A stretch of DNA of 64,000 nt from Bacilliculturomica massiliensis. Lineage in GTDB: Bacteria; Bacillota; Clostridia; Peptostreptococcales; Anaerovoracaceae. Below are positions 7,950 through 16,794 of this stretch, piece by piece; position 1 is the stretch's first letter, and the number at the start of each line of letters is the position of its first letter. The notes under the pieces are model-generated. The model was not told the origin of the DNA. It did not search any database and worked only from the letters and a program-made list of their open reading frames with translations. The stretch lies in contig NZ_LR027602.1 of NCBI RefSeq assembly GCF_900605495.1, forward strand, positions 124,001 to 188,000, given 5' to 3'. Position numbers and translations under genes: made by a program.

Positions 7950-9434
7950 ATGGTTTTTGGCGTTGATGAACTGAAGCTGAACAGCGTGGATTATATCGTG
8001 ATCGTCAACCGCGACTTTTCCATTGTATATAACAGCCGCTACGACCCCAGGATCAAGCTGGAGGCAAAGGACTCCAAGCGGACTTACATGGCCAAATCCT
8101 TTTTTGAGGCGTACCCCACGATCAACCGCAAGGACAGCACGGTTCTGGAGTGCATGTCCACAGGCGAGGTGGTGGTACGTAAATTTCAGCGGTTTACGGA
8201 TTACTGGGGAAAGAGCTTCTGCACTCACAATGTGACGCTGCCCGTGATCCGCAACGGAGAGATCTGCGCCGTTATCGAGCTGGCGAAGGACGTGTCCACT
8301 GTAAATGACGTGGAGAATGAGCTGGATGAAGTGACGGCCCGTTTCGACGAGGATGTGGAGAAGCTCCGCCGGGCGGTGGAGGATATTACCTTCGACAGTA
8401 TTCTCACCGTAAGCGAGGAGATGAGAAACAACATTGAGAAGGCAAAGATCCTGGCCCGCCTGCCCAACCCCACGCTGATCTACGGGGAGACGGGAACGGG
8501 AAAGGAATTGTTTGCCCAGGCCATGATCCACGACAGCGGCGTGCCAAGAAATAAGGTCATCATCCAGAACTGCGCGGCTGTGCCCGATGGACTGATGGAG
8601 TCCATTCTGTTCGGCACCGTAAAAGGGGCTTACACCGGAGCGGAAAACAGCAGAGGACTGTTCGAGCAGGCCGACGGCGGCGTTCTGTTTCTCGACGAGC
8701 TGTCCTCCATGCCGTATCAGGTGCAGGGGCAGCTGCTGCGGGTGCTGCAGGACGGGACCTTTCGGCCGGTGGGGTGTCAGAGGGAGAAGCAGGTCAGCGT
8801 AAAGATCATCGCCGCAATGAACGTGGAACCCATGAAGGCGATCAAGGAGAAACTCCTTCGGGACGACCTCTTTTATCGCTTTACCAGCAGCATGATCACA
8901 CTTCCCGCGCTGCGGGAACGGAAAGAAGACATACCGTTTTATTTGAATCATTACATCGGTTATTTCAGCCGGGTGTACAACCGCAGGATCAGGGAAGTGA
9001 GCCCTTCCCTGCAAAAGCTGTGCGAAAGCTATGATTGGCCGGGAAACGTGCGGGAACTGAAGCATCTGGTAGAAGCCATGGTAGGCTTTTCGAAGGATGA
9101 GACGCTGGATGTGAGAGGACTGCCGTCCTACATGTTCGAGGCGGTCTACACGCCGGAGGCGGCGGAACGGAGCCTGTCCGGCTATCAGAAAGAGAAGACG
9201 CCCACTCTGGCGGATCTGTCCGGCTGCCTGGCGAAAACGTTTCAGGAACAGGGTTACGAGTCGATGAACGCATTTCTGAGAGATACGGAGAAGCGCTGCA
9301 TCGAGGAAGCGCTGAAACGGTATAAGGGAAACTGTGCGCGGGCCGCTGATTTTTTGGGCATACCCAGGCCCACGCTTGTTTACCGCATGGAAATTCTGGG
9401 CGTAGACAGGAATCAGGTGATCCGGAAAGAATGA
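7950..9434 (+). CDS. Sigma-54-dependent activator, PAS-AAA+-Fis type (second of the pair)
   Basis: The product (494 aa) matches its upstream neighbour from end to end: same PAS start (NSVDYIVIVNRDFSIVYNSR), Walker A GETGTGKE, GAYTGA loop, LFLDEL and a Fis-type HTH (NCARAADFLGIPRPTLVYRM). The pair therefore arose by tandem duplication. The sensor domains differ most, so the two may read different ligands while binding similar DNA. The gap to the upstream gene is 26 bases and holds the ribosome site (ACGGAGG), so they are probably co-transcribed. A likely target is the operon starting at 11821. Confidence 0.95.
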   Translation: MVFGVDELKLNSVDYIVIVNRDFSIVYNSRYDPRIKLEAKDSKRTYMAKSFFEAYPTINRKDSTVLECMSTGEVVVRKFQRFTDYWGKSFCTHNVTLPVIRNGEICAVIELAKDVSTVNDVENELDEVTARFDEDVEKLRRAVEDITFDSILTVSEEMRNNIEKAKILARLPNPTLIYGETGTGKELFAQAMIHDSGVPRNKVIIQNCAAVPDGLMESILFGTVKGAYTGAENSRGLFEQADGGVLFLDELSSMPYQVQGQLLRVLQDGTFRPVGCQREKQVSVKIIAAMNVEPMKAIKEKLLRDDLFYRFTSSMITLPALRERKEDIPFYLNHYIGYFSRVYNRRIREVSPSLQKLCESYDWPGNVRELKHLVEAMVGFSKDETLDVRGLPSYMFEAVYTPEAAERSLSGYQKEKTPTLADLSGCLAKTFQEQGYESMNAFLRDTEKRCIEEALKRYKGNCARAADFLGIPRPTLVYRMEILGVDRNQVIRKE

Positions 9435-9450
9435 ATGCAGTACACGGGGC

Positions 9451-11343
9451 TCAGGGTACCGTCACCGGCGCTGTCTCGCAGGTCCACTTGTGGGCGCCCG
9501 TATCGACCACGTATTTTCCATAATATATGCCCGATCCTTCCGGGTGATATTCAAACCGGCTTTGGGGGCCGGCGGGGCGGACTGCCGTCAATTCGTGGTT
9601 TTTGTATACATACCAGGTGTACTGTGCGTCGGGAAACCGGTCCGCGTCGATCTTCACGTCCATCCGCAGTACGCCGTCTTGGGCTGTCAGAGAGCTTTCC
9701 TGTTCGATGAGGAAATTCACCACTGCTATGCCGTCGATGAGCTTCACGGAATCACTTTCCGGCCAGACGCCCATTTGTTTATATTCTTTCGTTTCTTTGA
9801 TCTCGTTGATCTGCCCCATGGTGGCTCCGGTCAGGGGCACGCCCAGGGAATTCTTCATGATGGCGATCCCTTTCTGTGTAACTGTGGATTCTGCTCCCAT
9901 CCCATGATTCAGTCCTGTAAACTTCCCCCAGAGACCCTGATCGTCAATGATCCGGTCGGAATAGAGGGACGTATCGTCTCCGTAGGGGACCACCGTCCGG
10001 TCTGAGAGAATGGCCACAGGCATATCTGTCTCGTAGCCGGGCAGCGACTCGATCCGCTCCAGCACCCGGTTGTAAAAGGCGGTCGTATACTCGTAATACA
10101 GAGAGATCTTCGAATAATACAGATTGGTGTGCACCACAAAGCTCCAGGAAACGGCCAGCGTGGAGAGCAGCAGGACCCAGCTGAGGAGAACGGAGACGCG
10201 GGACAGCTTCTCTTTCTTTTTTTCGTCTTCTCTCCGGCTGCAGCGGCAGTCAAGCTCCCACAGAGCCGTAGGCGCCGTAAAGATCAGAACCAAGGCGTAG
10301 GCGTTCAGGGCGGAGGCGTCTGCCTGCGGGGCGGCAAAATCCACCACATCCACGCAGAAAGGCAGCAGGGCGAGCAGCGCCGCGGCGAGAAGGCCTCTGA
10401 TCATTCCTGAAGGCGAGGGATCCCGCAGGATCAGACGGATGAGCAGTATGGCTGCAGCCAGTACACAGATCCAGTAAAATACTACGACGGCGCGGTCTGC
10501 TCCAAAGAAATCCCTGCCTGTCAGGAAACCGAAAACCCGTTCGTATGTTTTCTGAAACAACGGCAGGATCTCTTCTCTTTTGATCTCCCCCATGGAGTCG
10601 ATCCCCTTATACGCGCTCAATTCCGTTCCCGTCAGCCGCAGGCAGAGGTTCAATACAGCCATGTAGCCGGCCACGCCGCCGGCTCCCATCACCGCGTACC
10701 TGCCCAGGACGGCCGCGCAGTCTGCTGGCCGCCTTTGACGGTCCAGCAGAAGCAGGGCCAGAGAACAGGCGCAGAGCCCCATGGCGTAGGCCAGGTAGGA
10801 CTGATATTGGCCCATGGAGTAGGCCAGAGCCGGAATGCCGGCAAGGAATCCCCAACGGTACCCCTTTGTGACCCAGACCGCCAGGGCGGAAAAAAACAGG
10901 GCGAGGACATACTGCTCCACGCCGTAGATATAGCCGAAGGAATAGGCCAGAGAGGGAAAGGATACCACCGCCAGCGCCGTAAGCATGACGGACGACGGCT
11001 TTTCGATGTTCAGCACCGATACGGTGAGGCAGACTGTCAGCGCCAGGAAAATGATCGTGAAGAAAAACAGCACGCCGGGAAGCGGCCAGGCGGATGAAAA
11101 TTTAAAACCGTCCGCCCATCTTCCCTGGGCCAGATTCCAGACCGGCGGCAGGATCCTGTGCAGGTCGTCCTCGTTTGTAAATCGTCCAGTAAAATAGTAG
11201 AGATGCGTCAGGGCGGCGAAGATCAGCCCGGAGATGAACGCCAGCTTTCCCCGCGGCGTAATTCCAGCGGAGATCTGCCGCAGCACGTCCTCCGGCGTAA
11301 GTTTCCATAGATTCTCTCTTGATCCATCGTTATGCGTATCCAT
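9451..11343 (-). CDS. GtrII-type polytopic membrane glycosyltransferase-like protein
   Basis: The product (630 aa) has about ten or more hydrophobic helices in residues 35-400, then a C-terminal extracytoplasmic domain of about 200 residues. The early acidic loop (TNEDDLHR) after the first helix matches the GtrII / DUF2142-like glucosyl-transferase superfamily, which moves sugars from lipid carriers onto surface polymers. Substrate unknown. No other cell-wall or O-antigen genes are nearby. It converges with the second sigma-54 activator (16-base gap) and diverges from the amidohydrolase operon. The ATG at 11343 has a weak AGGGGG site about 11 bases away. Confidence 0.75.
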   Translation of the reverse strand: MDTHNDGSRENLWKLTPEDVLRQISAGITPRGKLAFISGLIFAALTHLYYFTGRFTNEDDLHRILPPVWNLAQGRWADGFKFSSAWPLPGVLFFFTIIFLALTVCLTVSVLNIEKPSSVMLTALAVVSFPSLAYSFGYIYGVEQYVLALFFSALAVWVTKGYRWGFLAGIPALAYSMGQYQSYLAYAMGLCACSLALLLLDRQRRPADCAAVLGRYAVMGAGGVAGYMAVLNLCLRLTGTELSAYKGIDSMGEIKREEILPLFQKTYERVFGFLTGRDFFGADRAVVVFYWICVLAAAILLIRLILRDPSPSGMIRGLLAAALLALLPFCVDVVDFAAPQADASALNAYALVLIFTAPTALWELDCRCSRREDEKKKEKLSRVSVLLSWVLLLSTLAVSWSFVVHTNLYYSKISLYYEYTTAFYNRVLERIESLPGYETDMPVAILSDRTVVPYGDDTSLYSDRIIDDQGLWGKFTGLNHGMGAESTVTQKGIAIMKNSLGVPLTGATMGQINEIKETKEYKQMGVWPESDSVKLIDGIAVVNFLIEQESSLTAQDGVLRMDVKIDADRFPDAQYTWYVYKNHELTAVRPAGPQSRFEYHPEGSGIYYGKYVVDTGAHKWTCETAPVTVP

Positions 11344-11546
11344 TACCCGTGGGCCCCCTTTCTCTATTTTTTCCCGCTGTGGGATGGCTTTTCTGCATGG
11401 GTCAGTATACCACGGCGGCTGCTCTTATTTTTTCTCATAATGACGTTTTTACATTCTGGTTTCTGGGCTGAAAGCAGGAAAAAAGTATTTTTCTGTGAGG
11501 ACAGGGGGAATAAAGCTGTTGGATATCTGTCAAGAATTCATAAAAA

Positions 11547-11562
11547 CGTCAGGTTCCTGACG
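11547..11562. promoter_or_regulatory. Probable enhancer site 1 for a sigma-54 activator
   Basis: CGTCAGGTTCCTGACG is a perfect 7+2+7 palindrome, about 150 bases upstream of the -24/-12 promoter. Its centre is 33 bases (three helical turns) from site 2. Confidence 0.6.
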
Positions 11563-11579
11563 GCAGTTAGCTCAAAAAA

Positions 11580-11595
11580 CGTTGAAAATTTGACG
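11580..11595. promoter_or_regulatory. Probable enhancer site 2 for a sigma-54 activator
   Basis: CGTTGAAAATTTGACG has the same length and the same outer bases (CGT...GACG) as site 1, with imperfect dyad symmetry. Confidence 0.55.
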
Positions 11596-11696
11596 ATGGA
11601 TAAAAGGCGACGGAGTAAGTCTTAATTTTCTTAAAAAAGGGGAAAGAAATCAAAAATAATTATGGGATTTTTACAGAATTGCCGCAAAATTTATGA

Positions 11697-11712
11697 TGGC
11701 ATGGTATTTGCG
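11697..11712 (+). promoter_or_regulatory. Sigma-54 (-24/-12) promoter of the amidohydrolase operon
   Basis: TGGCATGGTATTTGCG fits the consensus TGGCAC-N5-TTGCW with the required 10-base gap between GG and GC. Predicted start is near 11723, about 100 bases before the first gene. Confidence 0.8.
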
Positions 11713-11820
11713 AATACTAAGAAACTGTAATGATATTATCACATCTATTTCAAAGAGTCCAGGAGAAAGGTCCGGCACACATCGGCCCTTTCCGGGAAAA
11801 TGAAAGGAGGGACTCTATCT

Positions 11821-13458
11821 ATGGAATTAGCGATTGTGAACGGGAAATGCCATACGATGGACGACGCCGGTACAGTAGTGGAAGCGATCGCCATGAAGGA
11901 CGGCCGTATCACGGCGACGGGAACCAGTGAAGAGATCCGCGCTGCGGCAGGGCCGGAAGCGGAGATCATCGATCTTGGCGGAAAAACTGTGGTGCCCGGA
12001 TTTAACGACAGCCACATGCATCTGCTGAGCTATGGACACAGCAAATCCATGGCGTATCTGGATGACTGCGGCAGCATGGACGAGTTGATCGAAACGGTGA
12101 AAAAACATATCGCTGAAAACGATATTCCCGCAGGGGAATGGGTGGAAGGCAGAGGATGGAATGAAACGGACTACCCGGAGGGACGTCTGCCCAACCGCCA
12201 CGATCTTGACAAAATATCGGAAGATCACATGATCGCCCTGGGAAGATCCTGCAGCTTTATCTGCGTGGTCAACACGAAGACGCTGAAAGAGCTGGGACTT
12301 TACGACAATCCGCCCAAGCGGGAAGTTGGCAGCGTGGAAGTGGACGAGAACGGCGTCCCCACAGGCGTGTTCATCGGAGAAGCCACTCAGGAGATCTACA
12401 GCAGGATCCCCAAGCTGGGCGTGGAAAAGATCAAGAAAGCCATTGTAAAGGCGTGCAACGACTATTTGACGGCGGGTATCACCTCTGTCGAAACAGACGA
12501 TTTTGAGCTGACCAGAGCAGGGAGCTTCCAGGAGATCCTGCAGGCTTACTTTGAGCTGGACAGAGACGGCGAGCTGCCGTTGCGCATCTATAAGATGCTC
12601 TATCTGCCCGAAAAGAAACTTATGGAAGAATTTTTCAAGATGGGTCTGAAGACCGGAGACGGCAGCCCCTTCTTCCGCATTGGAGCCTTCAAGCTGATGG
12701 CGGACGGTTCTCTGGGAACCAGATGCTCCGCGCTGCTTGAGCCCTACCACGACGATCCCTCCACTCTGGGAGAAAATATTTTCCCGCAGAAGGAGCTGAA
12801 CGAGATGACGCGGATGGCCTATGATCACGGCCTGAACGTAGTCATGGACGGCATGGGAGACCGGGGCATCTATATGGCGCTGAAAGCGTTCGAACCGATC
12901 GTAACAGAGAACAGAGGCAAGGATCTGCGCTTTGGCATCGACCACTGCCAGATCACCACGGAGGGATTGATCGAGGAATACGCCAGACTTGGCGTAGTAG
13001 GCGGTCTGGAGCTGGTGTTTGTGAAATCGGATATCGAGATCGCCGCAGACCGCGTGGGGGATCACAGAGCGTCTCTGTCCTATAACTGGAAACGGTTCCT
13101 GGACAACGGCGTACATATTGCGGCGGGCTGCGACAGCCCGGTAGAGGATTTCAACCCCATGTACGGAATCGACGGAGCTGTCAACCGCAGAGACTGGAGC
13201 GATCTGCCGGAAGAAGGCTGGTATCCGGAGCAGTGTCTCACTGTGGAACAGGCCGTAAGAGCTTACACGACGGGTTCTGCTTACGCTTCCTTTGAAGAAG
13301 ATGTAAAGGGTTCTCTGGAGGTGGGCAAATACGCCGACATGGCGGTGCTCTCGGAGGATATCTTTGCCATTGACAAGAAAAAGATCAAGGATGTAAAGGT
13401 AGAAAAGACCATTCTTGACGGAAAAGTTGTTTTTGACCGCGCGTCTGCTGCAGAATAA
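11821..13458 (+). CDS. Amidohydrolase, YtcJ-like (Amidohydro_3 family)
   Basis: The product (545 aa) is a metal-dependent hydrolase. It starts with the small beta domain (MELAIVNGKCHT), then the metal-binding HxH in GFNDSHMHLLSYGHS, a histidine in FGIDHCQITTEG, and the catalytic/metal Asp in AAGCDSPVEDFNPM. It ends with the returning beta domain (GKYADMAVLSEDIF). Family members cleave amide or related C-N bonds of varied small molecules; the substrate is unknown here. The ATG at 11821 has AAAGGAGGG nine bases upstream; the ORF extends to 11800 without support. It is the first gene of a sigma-54 operon with an APC permease and a paralogous amidohydrolase. Confidence 0.93.
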   Translation: MELAIVNGKCHTMDDAGTVVEAIAMKDGRITATGTSEEIRAAAGPEAEIIDLGGKTVVPGFNDSHMHLLSYGHSKSMAYLDDCGSMDELIETVKKHIAENDIPAGEWVEGRGWNETDYPEGRLPNRHDLDKISEDHMIALGRSCSFICVVNTKTLKELGLYDNPPKREVGSVEVDENGVPTGVFIGEATQEIYSRIPKLGVEKIKKAIVKACNDYLTAGITSVETDDFELTRAGSFQEILQAYFELDRDGELPLRIYKMLYLPEKKLMEEFFKMGLKTGDGSPFFRIGAFKLMADGSLGTRCSALLEPYHDDPSTLGENIFPQKELNEMTRMAYDHGLNVVMDGMGDRGIYMALKAFEPIVTENRGKDLRFGIDHCQITTEGLIEEYARLGVVGGLELVFVKSDIEIAADRVGDHRASLSYNWKRFLDNGVHIAAGCDSPVEDFNPMYGIDGAVNRRDWSDLPEEGWYPEQCLTVEQAVRAYTTGSAYASFEEDVKGSLEVGKYADMAVLSEDIFAIDKKKIKDVKVEKTILDGKVVFDRASAAE

Positions 13459-13470
13459 GGAAGGAGTTTA

Positions 13471-14847
13471 ATGATGGGAAACAATAATGAACATTTCAAA
13501 ATAGAGGATCTGGTCGCGCCCAGCGGCGGTATGAAGCGGGACATGGGACTCTTTAAGGCTATCGGTCTGATGGCCGGACTGATGATCGGTTCCGGTATTT
13601 TCTACGTAGGAGCGTTTGTACTGGACTACATCCAGCTCTCCACGGGCTGGGCTCTGGTGGCGTGGGTGATCGCCGGTCTGTTCTCTCTCTGCGCCGGCCT
13701 GTGCTACGCGGAAATGGGAACGGCCATGCCGAAATCCGGCGGTTCTTATATCTATCTGACAGCGGCCTATGGACCGTGTCTGAGCTTTACCATGGGCTGG
13801 ACAGATTTCTGGATCTGCCAGAACGGCTCCATCGCCGCTCTGGGTCTGGGCGTTGCCAGCTATCTGTGTCCGCTTCTGGGCATTGAAGGCATCGGCGTTT
13901 CTCTGGTGGCCGTAGCCGTGGTAGTGGTCCTGTCCCTGGTCAACATGATGGGCGTAAATGAGGGAAGCACGGTCTCCACGATCCTGCTGGTACTGAAACT
14001 GGCTGTGATCGCCTTCATCATCGGCGCGGGCCTGTTCTACAGCGGCGGCACCGGCGACGGCGTCAGCTTCGCATTCGCGGGAGGCAATTTCATCGGAGCG
14101 ATCTCCATGGCCGTAGTAGCCGCACTGTGGGCCTTCGACGGCTGGACCTCCGTCTGCATGGTTGCAGAGGAGATCAAAGAGCCCCAGAAGAATATCCCGA
14201 AAGCGGTCGCTATCTCTCTGGGCGGCATCACTTTGCTGTACGCTGTATTCAATCTGGTCATCATGAAGATCCTGCCGGCGGCTCAGATCGCCAGCGCGGA
14301 CAACGCTACCTTCGATGCGGTGGAAGTGATGTTCGGCAAAGGCGCAGCTATTTTCCTGACCGTGGGGATCATCCTCTCCATCCTGGGATCGGCCAACAGC
14401 GCCATCCTGGCTTATCCGAGAGAATACTACGCCATGGCGAAGGATAAGAGATTCTTCCCCATCTTCGGCAAGCTGAACAAGAAGACCGGCACGCCGATCA
14501 ACTCCCAGATCATCACCATGATCTACGCCAGCATCATCTGCTTCTTCGCGGACTTCCAGGAGCTGGTCAACATCGCGGTTCTGGCTACATGGATCTACTA
14601 CACGCTGAGCGTTTCCGCCGTATTCGTACTGAGGAAAAAGTATCCCAATATCGAGAGACCGTACAAGGTTACGGGATATCCGGTAATGCCTGCGCTGGTG
14701 ATCATCTTTGCCATCATCATGCTGGCTGCAAACTTTATCTCCGACCCCAAGACTGTAATCGGTCTGCTGATCCCGCTGTCCGGTCTGCCGGCATACTTTA
14801 TCTTCCAGTGGTACTTCAAGAAGCACCCGATTAAAGATTTTGACTAG
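13471..14847 (+). CDS. APC-superfamily amino acid permease
   Basis: The product (458 aa) has twelve hydrophobic helices. The first carries GLMAGLMIGSGIFYVGAF, the APC-superfamily substrate/ion-binding break in TM1. A second family block is PKSGGSYIYLTAAYGP, and WAFDGWTSVCMVAEEIKEPQ lies after the mid region. These proteins import amino acids or derivatives by proton/sodium symport or exchange. It sits 12 bases after one amidohydrolase and 8 bases before the next, so it most likely brings in their substrate or exchanges it for product. Start is ATG 13471 or 13474 behind AAGGAG. Confidence 0.93.
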   Translation: MMGNNNEHFKIEDLVAPSGGMKRDMGLFKAIGLMAGLMIGSGIFYVGAFVLDYIQLSTGWALVAWVIAGLFSLCAGLCYAEMGTAMPKSGGSYIYLTAAYGPCLSFTMGWTDFWICQNGSIAALGLGVASYLCPLLGIEGIGVSLVAVAVVVVLSLVNMMGVNEGSTVSTILLVLKLAVIAFIIGAGLFYSGGTGDGVSFAFAGGNFIGAISMAVVAALWAFDGWTSVCMVAEEIKEPQKNIPKAVAISLGGITLLYAVFNLVIMKILPAAQIASADNATFDAVEVMFGKGAAIFLTVGIILSILGSANSAILAYPREYYAMAKDKRFFPIFGKLNKKTGTPINSQIITMIYASIICFFADFQELVNIAVLATWIYYTLSVSAVFVLRKKYPNIERPYKVTGYPVMPALVIIFAIIMLAANFISDPKTVIGLLIPLSGLPAYFIFQWYFKKHPIKDFD

Positions 14848-14855
14848 GAGAATTT

Positions 14856-16481
14856 ATGGAACTGATATTAGTTAACGGAAAGATCAAGACGCCGGAAGGC
14901 TTTGCCCAGGCGGTCGCCGTGGAAAACGGCCGCGTGGCGCGGGTCGGCGCCAGCGATGAAATACTCGCGCTGAAAGAGGAGAAAACAAAGGTCGTGGATC
15001 TGGGCGGCAAGCTGGTGCTGCCCGGACTCAACGACAGCCACATGCACTTCCTGAATGTGGGGTACTTCTCTCAGAGCCTGGATCTGGGCGGCACAAAGTC
15101 GCTGGAGGAGGCTGTGGAGCTTGCTAAAAAGTTTCTGGAAGAGAAGCAGCTGCCTCCCGGAAAGTGGCTGGAAGCCAACACCTGGAACGACGATAATTGG
15201 GCGGAAAAACGCTTTCCCACGAAGGAGGATCTGGACCGGATCTCCACGGACCGTCCCGTGCTGTTCGTGCGGGTCTGCGGACATATTTCCGTGGTCAACT
15301 CCAAAGGTCTTGAGCTGATCGGGATCCACAAAGGAATGGATCAGCCTAAAGAAGGCGAGTTCGTAGTGGACGAAAACGGCGAGCCCACCGGCGTGCTGAA
15401 GGAAATGATGTACAGGGTCTACGAATCCATCCCCAACCCGACGGTAGAGGATATTAAGAAAATGCTGCTGGACACCTGTGAGGAAGCGCTGAAGGTGGGA
15501 CTTACTTCAGTGCAGACCGACGACTTCGAGAGTATTCCGGGCAACAATCTGGACGATGTGATCCGGGCCTACACGGAGCTGACTGCGGACGGCAAACTGC
15601 CCCTGCGGGTATACGAACAGTGCGCGCTGCCCAGCAGGGCCAGATACAAGCTCTTTGTAGATCACGGCTACCGCAGCGGACAGGGCAACGAGTTCTTCCG
15701 ACTGGGACCCATTAAGCTGTTCTGCGACGGTTCTCTGGGCGCGAGGACGGCCTGGCTCTCAGAACCGTATTCCGACGATCCATCGACCTGCGGATTCGGC
15801 ATCTATGACGATCCCGCAGAGCTCTTTGAGCTGGTGGAAAAAGCGCATAAGGCCGGAATGGCCGCGGCCATCCACTGTATCGGAGACGCGGCGGCGGAGC
15901 AGGCGGTGGAAGCGATCGAGAGAGCAGTGAAAAAATATCCGGAGACGAAGCTGAGACACGGTATCGTACACGCGCAGATCCTCAATCCCCAGCTGATGGA
16001 GAAGATCAGGGAGCTGGATATCATCGCATACATTCAGCCGATCTTCATCGAGTACGATCTCCATATGGCGGAGAGCAGAGTGGGAAGCGAGAGGATCAAG
16101 TACAGTTATAACTGGAAAGATCTGCTGAAAAGCGGCGTGCGGATCCCCTTTGGGACCGACTGCCCGGTGGAAAGCTTTGATCCCATGCCCAACATTTATT
16201 CCGCGGTGACCCGAAAAGATCTGGAAGGCCAGCCGGAAGAAGGCTGGTACAAGGAGCAGGGGCTGACGCTGGAGGAGGCCGTCGCCGCTTACACGGAAAT
16301 GCCGGCCTATGCGTCTTATGAGGAAAACATCAAGGGAAAGATCGCGCCGGGCTTTCTGGCCGATTTCACCGTGCTGGAACGGGATCTCTATGAGATACCC
16401 GCCGATGAGATCAAGGATGTGAAGACGGCTATGACCATCGTGGACGGAAAGATCCGTTACGAGAGGGGAAACGACAGATAA
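14856..16481 (+). CDS. Amidohydrolase, YtcJ-like (second copy in the operon)
   Basis: The product (541 aa) is a paralogue of the gene at 11821, with the same order of motifs: MELILVNGKIKTPEG, GLNDSHMHFLNVGY (metal HxH), HCIGDAAAEQAVEA, RHGIVHAQI and PFGTDCPVESFDPMPN (metal Asp). The family hydrolyses C-N bonds. Two different but related hydrolases beside one permease suggests stepwise or alternative cleavage of the imported compound. This copy is more typical of the family in the central HxxGD segment than the first, which reads VVMDGMGDRG there and lacks the histidine. A strong terminator follows. Confidence 0.93.
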   Translation: MELILVNGKIKTPEGFAQAVAVENGRVARVGASDEILALKEEKTKVVDLGGKLVLPGLNDSHMHFLNVGYFSQSLDLGGTKSLEEAVELAKKFLEEKQLPPGKWLEANTWNDDNWAEKRFPTKEDLDRISTDRPVLFVRVCGHISVVNSKGLELIGIHKGMDQPKEGEFVVDENGEPTGVLKEMMYRVYESIPNPTVEDIKKMLLDTCEEALKVGLTSVQTDDFESIPGNNLDDVIRAYTELTADGKLPLRVYEQCALPSRARYKLFVDHGYRSGQGNEFFRLGPIKLFCDGSLGARTAWLSEPYSDDPSTCGFGIYDDPAELFELVEKAHKAGMAAAIHCIGDAAAEQAVEAIERAVKKYPETKLRHGIVHAQILNPQLMEKIRELDIIAYIQPIFIEYDLHMAESRVGSERIKYSYNWKDLLKSGVRIPFGTDCPVESFDPMPNIYSAVTRKDLEGQPEEGWYKEQGLTLEEAVAAYTEMPAYASYEENIKGKIAPGFLADFTVLERDLYEIPADEIKDVKTAMTIVDGKIRYERGNDR

Positions 16482-16504
16482 GAGAAAAGATCGATCGGTA
16501 ATTG

Positions 16505-16543
16505 AAGGAGCGCTGCAAAATAAATATTGCGGCGCTCCTTTTT
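16505..16543 (+). terminator. Terminator of the amidohydrolase operon
   Basis: AAGGAGCGC and GCGCTCCTT form a 9-bp stem over an inner TGCAA/TTGCG stem, followed by TTT. It closes the sigma-54 operon. Confidence 0.85.
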
Positions 16544-16794
16544 CAGTTTTTTGCCGCTGTCCTCCGCCGGGCTTTTCCCAGCGGCGATCTTTGTTTTTTC
16601 CTGAGAGGGAGGACTGGATATCCGGGGCAGGACGAGCTGCGGCGTAAAAAACTTTACCCATAAGACGGGGGAAGACGGTATAATAAACAATGCGGCTCGA
16701 TCTGCGTTCATTTGTTCGGGGATGGCCGCTGAGTGCAGACAATAAAGGAAAACAGGATAAAAACCGTATTCAGAGATAAAAGGGGGAGATCGGA
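16544..16794. other. Intergenic region before corA
   Basis: It contains a GCCGCTG/CAGCGGC inverted repeat at about 16553-16584 and a perfect TATAAT at 16679-16684, with only a weak -35. The latter is the likely corA promoter. Nothing else is recognised. Confidence 0.4.

Noticed and set aside
7890-9065. 391-codon minus-strand ORF
   Set aside because: Lies fully antisense to the second sigma-54 activator, whose motifs are all intact. Similar shadows at 2101-3492, 11827-13116 and 13468-14826 were left out for the same reason.
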